A DNA stretch of 64,000 nt. Source: Fumia xinanensis. Its GTDB lineage: Bacteria > Bacillota > Clostridia > Oscillospirales > Ruminococcaceae. Within the stretch, counting starts at the first letter, position 1. The number at the start of each line of letters is the position of its first letter. The position numbers and the translations under genes were made by a program. Shown piece after piece: positions 57,601 through 64,000 of this stretch. The stretch covers positions 1 through 64,000 of the forward strand of contig NZ_JACRSV010000001.1 in NCBI RefSeq assembly GCF_014384905.1, written 5' to 3'. The notes under the pieces are model-generated. The model saw nothing but the letters and a program-made list of their open reading frames with translations, did not search any database and had not been told where the DNA came from.

Positions 57601-59733
57601 ATGGAAATAAAATTTGAACAAAAAATACCGGTATTGCTCGAAAAAGCCGGCAAAAAAGGGATGACCTATAAAGAATTGAGCATAAAATGCAAAGCGAAAA
57701 AAGAAGAGGGGAAATATTTTCGGCTGGCTGTACAGAAATGTAAAGCAGCCGGGTTGATTTTGGAGAAAAAGGGCAAGTTTTTTGCGACACAGTCCAAGGG
57801 GCTGTACCCAGCTGTCATCAAACGGCTCCACAAAACTTATGGATTTGCCGAGCGGTTGGAGCAGAAGGACGAGGTCTTTATCCTGGGGAGCAAGCTCAAA
57901 GGCGCTCTGGCTGGGGACAAGGTGATGATTCGTCTTTCCAAACACACTAGGGGAAACCTGCCAGAGGGTGAAGTGATTTCCTTTATCGAGGCGGGAGAGG
58001 TGGAATTCACCGGGATTGCCCATCTGACGAAAGGGGGGCCGTTTATTACTCCTGACGATATCGGTAATTTCGATTTGCGGTTGGAGGGCAGCGTCAAAGG
58101 GGTCGCCGACGGCGACAAGGTGACAGCTAAGATTACAAAGAGGGGACAGGGTCACCGGGACCTTCGTGCCAAGGTGGTAAAGAGTTTTGGACAAGCGACC
58201 CGGGCTGCCGCCTGCTGTGAGGCCATCCTCAATTTAAACGGCGTCACGCCGGAGTTTCCTCCGCAAGTGCTGGAAGAAGCGAAATTTTTGGCCCAGCGGG
58301 GCATCAAGCACAAAGAGCTTTTGAACCGGGAAGATTTGCGCAATGAAGTGATTTTCACCATCGACGGCGCCGATTCCAAGGATCTGGATGATGCCATCAG
58401 TCTTTCGAAATACCAGGATTTTTACATTTTGGGGGTTCACATCGCTGACGTTTCCTATTATGTGCGGGAAAAAACCGCTCTTGACGAAGAGGCACTTCGG
58501 CGGGGAACCAGTATCTACTATGCCAATAAGGTGGTTCCCATGCTGCCCAAGGAACTCTCAAACGGTATTTGTTCGCTGAACCCCGATGAGGAGCGGCTGG
58601 CCTTTTCGGCCATTATGACTCTCTCAAAGGACGGGAAGCTCTTAGATTATGATTTCAAAAAATCGGTTATATGCTCTCGAGTCAAAGGCGTATACTCTGA
58701 AGTAAATGAAATCATTGCCGGAACGGCAGGGAAGGAAATCCTCGCAAAATACCGGGACGTTCTCCATGTCATACCCCTAATGAAGGAGCTTTCTGACATT
58801 CTACACCATAACAGGAAGCTTCGGGGCGCACCGGATATCGATACAGCGGAGAGCAAGCTCATTCTCGATGAAAACGACCGCATCGTCGATATCGTACCCC
58901 GGCAGCGGGGCGAGGCAGAGGAGATGATCGAGGAGTTCATGCTCACCGCCAACGAGGCGGCCGCCACCCTGGCGAAAAAGCTCCAGATTCCCTTTGTCTA
59001 CCGGGTTCACGAGTATCCAGACGGGGAAAAACTCAACGTGCTGAAGGAAACCTTGCAGGCACTGGGCCTTCCTGCCCGGGAAATCAAGGGGAACGTACCG
59101 TCCAAAGTATTATCCGATATTCTCGACGAGGCTAAGGGTAAGCCTTTTTACCCTATCGTTAGCCGGCAGGTGCTCCGCTCTATGGCCAAAGCGAAATACA
59201 GTGAAACACCCATCGGCCATTACGGTTTGGCGTTGGAAAACTACGCCCACTTCACCTCGCCCATCCGCCGTTATCCCGATTTGACTATCCACCGGATTTT
59301 GAGTGATGTGGTGACACAAAAGCGTTCTGCTTCTGATATAAAAAAACGGTATTCGGAATTTGTGGGCAGGTCGGCGAACGCCTCCACTGAGGCGGAAATT
59401 TCCGCCATGAAAGTGGAACGGGACTGTGAGGACTGCTACAAGGCTGAATACATGGAAGACCATGTAGGGGAATCCTTCGACGGTATGATTACTTCGGTGA
59501 CCTCGTTCGGTTTCTATGTAGGGCTTCCTAACACAGTAGAGGGGCTTGTGCGCATCGAGGCTCTGCCAGAGGGGCAGTATCAGTACGACGGGCTGATGGA
59601 GTTGAAGGAAACTCATACAGGCAATGCGTTCCGGGTAGGTGATGCCATCCGCGTGACCTGCTCCGGCGTGGATGTGAATGCCGGAAATATCGATTTTGTT
59701 CCAGCGGAGCCTGAATCCGACGAAAACGGCTGA
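57601..59733 (+). CDS. rnr: ribonuclease R
   Basis: Processive 3'-5' exoribonuclease active on structured RNA. The 710 residues show an N-terminal helix-turn-helix-like part, cold-shock domains (about 75-200), the RNB catalytic domain with IDGADSKDLDDAISL (metal Asp residues), YYVREKTALDEEALRRGTSIY, the signature HFTSPIRRYPDLTIHRIL, and a C-terminal S1 domain (GESFDGMITSVTSFGFYVGL). The usual basic tail is very short here. ATG 57601 with AAAGGA about 13 bp upstream. smpB, which often follows, is not seen. Confidence 0.96.
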   Translation: MEIKFEQKIPVLLEKAGKKGMTYKELSIKCKAKKEEGKYFRLAVQKCKAAGLILEKKGKFFATQSKGLYPAVIKRLHKTYGFAERLEQKDEVFILGSKLKGALAGDKVMIRLSKHTRGNLPEGEVISFIEAGEVEFTGIAHLTKGGPFITPDDIGNFDLRLEGSVKGVADGDKVTAKITKRGQGHRDLRAKVVKSFGQATRAAACCEAILNLNGVTPEFPPQVLEEAKFLAQRGIKHKELLNREDLRNEVIFTIDGADSKDLDDAISLSKYQDFYILGVHIADVSYYVREKTALDEEALRRGTSIYYANKVVPMLPKELSNGICSLNPDEERLAFSAIMTLSKDGKLLDYDFKKSVICSRVKGVYSEVNEIIAGTAGKEILAKYRDVLHVIPLMKELSDILHHNRKLRGAPDIDTAESKLILDENDRIVDIVPRQRGEAEEMIEEFMLTANEAAATLAKKLQIPFVYRVHEYPDGEKLNVLKETLQALGLPAREIKGNVPSKVLSDILDEAKGKPFYPIVSRQVLRSMAKAKYSETPIGHYGLALENYAHFTSPIRRYPDLTIHRILSDVVTQKRSASDIKKRYSEFVGRSANASTEAEISAMKVERDCEDCYKAEYMEDHVGESFDGMITSVTSFGFYVGLPNTVEGLVRIEALPEGQYQYDGLMELKETHTGNAFRVGDAIRVTCSGVDVNAGNIDFVPAEPESDENG

Positions 59734-60181
59734 GCGGCTTTTTCCGGTTCTGTTTGAGAGCTTGCGGGGAAGCCTTTGTGGCAAAACCGGCGAAATATCA
59801 GTGAAATATAGCTTCTGGGGCCTTTGGCGGGATTTTACTTTTGGGTGAAATCCCGCTATAATAGACGCAATTAGTAAAGGCTTTCAAAGAAAACCTATGG
59901 CTATATAAATGTGGCTAGCCAAAATACCATGTATTTTGGCACGGAGTTCCTTGTTATCATCATCCGATTCTGCTAGAGCAGAACTGCGGCGAATCAATTT
60001 CCCTAGGAATTTCATAAAATTTGTGGATGTGGTATCATAACTTCAATAAAATTTGTAGGGGCGGTCTGCCCATAACTGAAGAATTTTTCAGTTATAGTTT
60101 TATAAGGAGGATTTAATTCCAGTGTAAACAATGACGCTTTTCTGCGACAGTCCATAAGTTTTACACAAAAGGAGTACTTTG
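59734..60181 (+). other. 448-bp gap with several inverted repeats
   Basis: No convincing gene. It holds three hairpins: GCGGGATTT...AAATCCCGC followed by TATAAT (about 59827-59863), CCAAAATAC/GTATTTTGG (about 59919-59939), and ATAACTGAA/TTCAGTTAT (about 60073-60096). TAGGGGCGGTCTGCCC (60057-60072) looks like a fragment of a repeat common in related Clostridia (from memory, not checked). A ribosome site AAGGAGG (60102-60108) is followed only by a short frame. The promoter of the CNNM gene must be here but was not singled out. Confidence 0.5.
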
Positions 60182-61522
60182 ATGAATGACGGCATAGGAG
60201 GCTTATTATTGAGTCTCGTGATCCTTATTTTATTGGTGGCGACCAACGCCTTTTTCGCCATGAGCGAAATTGCAATCATTTCGACCAACTCTAAGAAAAT
60301 TGAGCGGTTAGCCGAAAGTGGAAACCGAAAGGCCAAGCATCTCTTGGATATCATCTCTTCCCAATCGGGCTTTTTGGCTACGATTCAGGTGGGCGTCACC
60401 CTATCGGGATTCCTTTCCTCAGCGGTGGCGGCGGACAAATTTGCCGGGATGCTCTCCGGCGCGCTCAGTTTCATCCCCATCAGCAAGGGAATCATTAGTG
60501 GCGTATCACTGGTGCTTATCACATTGATCTTATCCTACTTTACTTTGATTTTCGGCGAGCTGGTGCCCAAACGGGTGGCGATGAAAAATCCGGAAAAAGT
60601 AGCTTTATCGGTTGCCGGTCCGGTGTGGGGCTTCAGCAAGGCCATGAAGTTTTTCGTCTCTTTTTTGGCAGCCAGCACAAATGGCGTATTGAAGCTCATC
60701 GGTCTGGGCGGAAAGGACGATGAAGAGGCGGTCACTGAAGAGGATATTATGATGCTGGTGGACGAGGGCGAGGAAACCGGTGCCATCGAACAGCATGAAA
60801 AACATATGATTCAGAACATTCTCCAGTTCGACGACAAGGACGTGATGGATGTCATGACGCCCCGTACTGACATGGTGATGGTGTCGGCAGCGGCAACGGT
60901 GGAGGAGACCCTGAACCTTGCCAAGGAAGAGGGCTTTTCCCGTATTCCGGTGTACCAAAAGGATTTTGATGACATCACCGGTGTGGCCTATGTCAAGGAT
61001 CTCATTGACAGTGCCTTGCATGGCGGGAACGATGAGCCGGTTACCAAAATGCTACGCAAGCCCATCTACGTGCCGGAGACCAAGCTGTGCAGCAAGCTTT
61101 TGCGAGAGTTCCAGGAGGAGAAGGTTCACATGGCTATTGTCATCGATGAATACGGCGGCACCTCCGGTCTTGTCACCATGGAGGATCTCTTGGAGAGCAT
61201 CGTCGGAGAAATTGAGGACGAAACCGATCATGAGGATGCAGATATTCAGGAATTGTCGGAAGATACGTACTTAGTAGACGGGGGGACCGCTATCGAGGAC
61301 GTGGAAAAAACCATTGGTGTTTCCTTGGATATCGAAGAAGACTCTGACAGCGACACGGTGGCTGGCTGGATTCTTGAACAGCTGGGCAGTATTCCGAAAT
61401 CGGGAGACAAAATTGTCTTACCGGCAGGCAACGGCTTTGAAGTGGCGGTGCAGGAAATCGAGGAGCACCGCATCAGCAAGGTATTGATCCGAAAAATCGA
61501 AGCTGCCTCCGTCAGTTGCTAA
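60182..61522 (+). CDS. CNNM/CorC family transporter-like protein (DUF21 and CBS domains)
   Basis: A 446-residue protein, often annotated hemolysin. The DUF21 membrane domain (about 1-200) has four hydrophobic segments and conserved FAMSEIAIISTNSKKIERLAE, GVTLSGFLSSAVAADKF and FGELVPKRVAMKNPEKV. Two CBS domains follow (MTPRTDMVMVSAAATVEETL; PIYVPETKLCSKLLREF, VIDEYGGTSGLVTMEDLLE), then the CorC_HlyC domain. Relatives export Mg2+ or Co2+. ATG 60182 has AAAGGAG upstream. It is monocistronic, ending at a strong terminator. Confidence 0.92.
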   Translation: MNDGIGGLLLSLVILILLVATNAFFAMSEIAIISTNSKKIERLAESGNRKAKHLLDIISSQSGFLATIQVGVTLSGFLSSAVAADKFAGMLSGALSFIPISKGIISGVSLVLITLILSYFTLIFGELVPKRVAMKNPEKVALSVAGPVWGFSKAMKFFVSFLAASTNGVLKLIGLGGKDDEEAVTEEDIMMLVDEGEETGAIEQHEKHMIQNILQFDDKDVMDVMTPRTDMVMVSAAATVEETLNLAKEEGFSRIPVYQKDFDDITGVAYVKDLIDSALHGGNDEPVTKMLRKPIYVPETKLCSKLLREFQEEKVHMAIVIDEYGGTSGLVTMEDLLESIVGEIEDETDHEDADIQELSEDTYLVDGGTAIEDVEKTIGVSLDIEEDSDSDTVAGWILEQLGSIPKSGDKIVLPAGNGFEVAVQEIEEHRISKVLIRKIEAASVSC

Positions 61523-61535
61523 AATATCAGATAAT

Positions 61536-61567
61536 AAAAGCCTATCGGAATTCCGATAGGCTTTTTT
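61536..61567. terminator. bidirectional terminator between the CNNM gene and ddl
   Basis: AAAAGCCTATCGG pairs with CCGATAGGCTTTT around AATT, with further T residues. The convergent ddl ends 12 bp later. Confidence 0.88.
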
Positions 61568-61578
61568 GCTGTGCAAAA

Positions 61579-62760
61579 TTACAGTTTTCCTTTCATGCCG
61601 CCCAGCTTGACGCCGGAAAGAATGTTAGTGTCAAAGGAATAGGTAATGTCTTTGTTCTCCCGTTCCCGCTTGAGGGCAAGCTTTACCATTCGGTCCAGAA
61701 GGTCTTTGTATTTGACTCCGCTGGCTTCCCAGAGGTAAAAAGCAAGAGAGCCGGGGATAGTGTTGATTTCATTGACCCAGACTTTGTTTTCATCCACGTC
61801 CAGCATAAAGTCGATACGGGAAACGCCGTTGCAACCCAAAGCTTGGAAAGTTTTTACCGCCAGCCGCTGGATTTCCGCTTTTACATCTGCGGGTATGTCG
61901 GCAGGGAGTTTCCGTTTGGTGCTGGACATGCCTTTGGAACCAGAATTTTTCTCCCCGGACAGATATTTGTCCTCATAGCTCAGGATTTCGTCGGAACTGA
62001 TGGGCTCTTCACATTCAGAAGCGATGGCCTCCTCGTAATCACCCAGGACAGAGCAGTTGATTTCCCGAAGATTTATAATGGCTTTTTCCACCAGCACGTT
62101 ATTTGCGAACTGGAAGGCGTAATCGAGGGCATCCTCCAAAGTTTCTCGGTCGCTCGCCTTGCGTATACCGACGCTTGAGCCCAGATTAATGGGTTTGACG
62201 ATTACGGGATAGCCGATAAGGGCCTCCACTTTATCCAGAAAAGCAGTGGTGTCCCCCTGATAGTGGCGTCGGTCGCTGCGGCAGCAGTCCAGAACCGGGA
62301 TGTCGTTGTCCTTTAAGACGGCTTTCATCACGTATTTATCCATTCCGGAGGCCGACGACATCACGTCACAGCCCACAAAGGGAATGCGGAGGGTTTTCAA
62401 ATAGCCCTGCAAGGCACCATCCTCTACATTGGTGCCGTGGACGATGGGAAAAGCGATATCGATGTAGTCGTAAATGTTACTGCCGAACTTTTTCATGGGG
62501 TATTTAATTAGATTCAGCTTCTCATTTTCATTGACCAGAATCACCTTCTGGCTCTTTTTAAGCAGGGCGGGAATATTTTTGTAAGCTTCAATGTCACCGA
62601 TATTTTCTCCGACGTAAAACTCATTTCCTTTGGTAATATAGATGGGGATGATATCGTATTTGTTGCGGTCAAAGTTGTTCACCGCCTGTAAGGCGGAAAT
62701 AATGGATACTTCGTGCTCCACACTTTGACCGCCGAAAAACACTCCAATTTTGATTTTCAC
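61579..62760 (-). CDS. ddl: D-alanine--D-alanine ligase
   Basis: ATP-grasp ligase making D-Ala-D-Ala for peptidoglycan. The 393 residues show VFFGGQSVEHEVSIISA, FPIVHGTNVEDGALQGYLK, ASGMDKYVMKAVL, VIVKPINLGSSVGIRKA, and the metal/ATP end VNEINTIPGSLAFYLWEASG. The omega-loop Tyr expected in D-Ala-specific enzymes is present (SYEDKYLSG), so D-lactate specificity is unlikely. It is slightly longer than usual because of an inserted Ser/Lys-rich loop after that motif. The start is GTG 62760 with AAAGGA 11 bp upstream. It follows murF after 36 bp on the same strand. Confidence 0.93.
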   Translation of the reverse strand: MKIKIGVFFGGQSVEHEVSIISALQAVNNFDRNKYDIIPIYITKGNEFYVGENIGDIEAYKNIPALLKKSQKVILVNENEKLNLIKYPMKKFGSNIYDYIDIAFPIVHGTNVEDGALQGYLKTLRIPFVGCDVMSSASGMDKYVMKAVLKDNDIPVLDCCRSDRRHYQGDTTAFLDKVEALIGYPVIVKPINLGSSVGIRKASDRETLEDALDYAFQFANNVLVEKAIINLREINCSVLGDYEEAIASECEEPISSDEILSYEDKYLSGEKNSGSKGMSSTKRKLPADIPADVKAEIQRLAVKTFQALGCNGVSRIDFMLDVDENKVWVNEINTIPGSLAFYLWEASGVKYKDLLDRMVKLALKRERENKDITYSFDTNILSGVKLGGMKGKL

Positions 62761-62796
62761 AGATGATACAGTCCTTTCTCGCGGTTAATGTCTATT

Positions 62797-64000
62797 TTAA
62801 TAGTTGTCTGGAAGGTCGTTTTCTAACAGGACAATTTTCTGAAGGCCGCCTGTTTTGATGTTTTCTACTGATTTTAGGGCTTCCTGCAAATTGGGAGCCA
62901 CGATGATTTTGTTGGGTTCATATTTGGCATCGGTGAGGCCATTGTAGATACTCTTGGTTTGCCGCTCGCCTACGAGCACTACGTAATCGCAGACGGAAGC
63001 GGCTTGGGTACCGAAGGTGTGGTTACATTCGTCCTGTTTTTCACCCAGCTCGATCATGCCGGGGGTAACGAGGATTTTGAAGCCTTCGAAAGCGGACAGA
63101 GTATCGAGGGCCGCTTTGGCACCGCTGGGGTTAGAATTATAAGCATCGTCAATAATCAGCGCCTGGCTGCCTTTGATGAGCTGGAGCCGGTGAGGAACGC
63201 TTTCCAGCGCCTTAACCTGACGAACAAGATCCGTCATTGGAACACCTAGGGTATGGGCTGCCGCAATAGCTCCTGCGATGTTTAAAACGTTGTGAGCACC
63301 GATGAGGCGCGTCAGGAAAGTGTAGTCCGTGCCGTCCACCGTCATTTTGAAGGAAGAGCCTTTGCTGGATACCTGAATGTCGTAGGCACGGTAATCACTA
63401 TCGGTCTCCTCAATACCGTAGGCAACAGTTTTCTTCGAGCGTTTTTGCTTTCGAATGTATTCGTTGTCATTGTTGAGGAAAACGATGCCGTCTTGGGGAA
63501 CGGCGTCCGCCAGCTCAAACTTTGTTTTGATGACGTTGTCAATGGATTTAAAGCTCTCCAAGTGCTGAGGGCCAATGGAAGTAATGATTCCATAATTTGG
63601 CTTAACGATATCGCATATTTCCTGGATGTCTCCGATGTTTTTCGCGCCCATCTCACAGATAAAAATCTCATGGGTGGCCTTCAGGGAGGATCGAATGGTC
63701 CGGACAACGCCTAAAGTGGTGTTGAAGCTCTCGGGGGTCATGAGAACGTTGTATTTTGCCGAGAGCAGTTTGTTTAAATAGAATTTGACACTGGTTTTAC
63801 CATAGCTGCCAGTAATGCCGATGACTTTGAGATCGGACATTTCTCGGATCATCTGTTTTGCGTCGTTAATATACCAGTTGTTGATGGATTGTTCAATCGG
63901 GCGGTTAATCAGGTTTGCCAGCAGCACTAACAAAGAAGCGAAAAACTGTGCGATGGGCAGGAGCAGACCGTTTCCCCAGCTTTGGCCCAAAAGGGCGGCG
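62797..64000 (-). CDS. murF: MurF-like D-Ala-D-Ala-adding ligase (5' end outside the window)
   Basis: UDP-MurNAc-tripeptide:D-Ala-D-Ala ligase type protein; at least 401 codons are visible and the frame remains open at the right edge, so the N-terminus is missing. The visible start has a hydrophobic stretch (LLLPIAQFFASLLVLLANLI), unusual for soluble MurF, before the Mur ligase core: GITGSYGKTSVKFYL, ESFNTTLGVV, EMGAKNIGDI, GIITSIGPQHLESF, LIGAHNVLNIAGAIAAA, and IDDAYNSNPSGAKAAL. A membrane-anchored MurF-like form is known in Clostridia. It is followed by ddl, which makes its dipeptide substrate, so the pair works as a unit. Confidence 0.88.
   Translation of the reverse strand, partial: AALLGQSWGNGLLLPIAQFFASLLVLLANLINRPIEQSINNWYINDAKQMIREMSDLKVIGITGSYGKTSVKFYLNKLLSAKYNVLMTPESFNTTLGVVRTIRSSLKATHEIFICEMGAKNIGDIQEICDIVKPNYGIITSIGPQHLESFKSIDNVIKTKFELADAVPQDGIVFLNNDNEYIRKQKRSKKTVAYGIEETDSDYRAYDIQVSSKGSSFKMTVDGTDYTFLTRLIGAHNVLNIAGAIAAAHTLGVPMTDLVRQVKALESVPHRLQLIKGSQALIIDDAYNSNPSGAKAALDTLSAFEGFKILVTPGMIELGEKQDECNHTFGTQAASVCDYVVLVGERQTKSIYNGLTDAKYEPNKIIVAPNLQEALKSVENIKTGGLQKIVLLENDLPDNY

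Noticed and set aside
61579..62760. D-Ala--D-Lac ligase (vancomycin resistance type)
   Set aside because: The omega-loop Tyr of D-Ala-specific enzymes is conserved and no vanH or vanX gene is adjacent.
1..64000. CRISPR array, insertion sequence or prophage
   Set aside because: No regularly spaced direct repeats, transposase motifs or phage structural genes were seen in the window.

Overview
The window looks like chromosomal core sequence from a spore-forming, low-to-moderate G+C Firmicute, most likely class Clostridia (Oscillospiraceae/Ruminococcaceae-like). The evidence is a spoIIGA-sigE pair, FabK rather than FabI, a full fab/acc cluster, RqcH, T-box and riboswitch leaders, sigma-A promoters with 17-bp spacers, AGGAGG-type ribosome binding sites and frequent TTG/GTG starts. 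I see no transposase, integrase, phage gene or CRISPR array. This assignment is inference; no 16S gene is present.

Layout. 1-640: end of an rRNA operon (23S 3' end, 5S, tRNA-Asn), then a partial copy of the tRNA-Asn 3' half with its terminator. 0.8-9.4 kb: galM, an M24 aminopeptidase, enolase, tRNA-Arg, malic enzyme, two small Cys-containing proteins, an acetyl-CoA-type MetA and trmK. 9.4-15.9 kb: Nif3-like protein, rqcH, valS, folC. 15.9-21.2 kb: an antiporter behind a fluoride riboswitch, mntP behind a manganese (yybP-ykoY) riboswitch, an AI-2E-family permease, a sirtuin and exoA. 21.4-28.2 kb: a heterodimeric ABC exporter, converging on an Erm-type rRNA methyltransferase with its own leader peptide and attenuator, then T-box-controlled thrS. 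28.4-33 kb: flavin reductase, ribbon-helix-helix protein, ung, a degenerate histidine-kinase-like protein and a BaiN-type flavoprotein. 33.2-43.3 kb: fatty-acid synthesis, with fabD divergent from fabH-fabK-fabG-fabF-accB-fabZ-accC-accD-accA, then acpP behind a block of six hairpins. 43.4-46 kb: spoIIGA-sigE flanked by two Cys-rich proteins. 46-53.4 kb: ATPase, radical SAM pair, YdcF-like protein, a regulator/small-protein cassette around a 40-bp perfect palindrome, rarA, a nitroreductase-like protein and a small membrane protein. 53.5-64 kb: glyA, lipase, secreted EEP-family protein, secG-rnr, a CNNM/CorC protein, and ddl with murF, which runs off the right edge.

How the parts work together. 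The fab/acc block carries nearly all of type II fatty-acid elongation: malonyl-CoA (AccABCD), malonyl-ACP (FabD, AcpP), initiation (FabH), condensation (FabF), ketoreduction (FabG), dehydration (FabZ) and enoyl reduction (FabK). MurF and Ddl supply the D-Ala-D-Ala end of the peptidoglycan precursor. RqcH, ValS, ThrS, TrmK, RNase R and Erm all concern translation or RNA quality control. Four leader RNAs that sense small molecules or translation (fluoride, Mn2+, uncharged tRNA-Thr, probably macrolide) are readable in the sequence and are its most informative regulatory content.

Most interesting items: the nonapeptide leader with an Arg-Ile-Arg ending plus nested attenuator upstream of erm; the fluoride riboswitch on a cation/proton antiporter; the six-hairpin block before acpP; the 40-bp palindrome inside a divergent regulator/small-protein cassette; the two Cys-rich proteins around the sigma-E locus; and the tRNA-Asn remnant beside the rRNA operon. 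All functions are inferred by reading the sequence; no database search was run.
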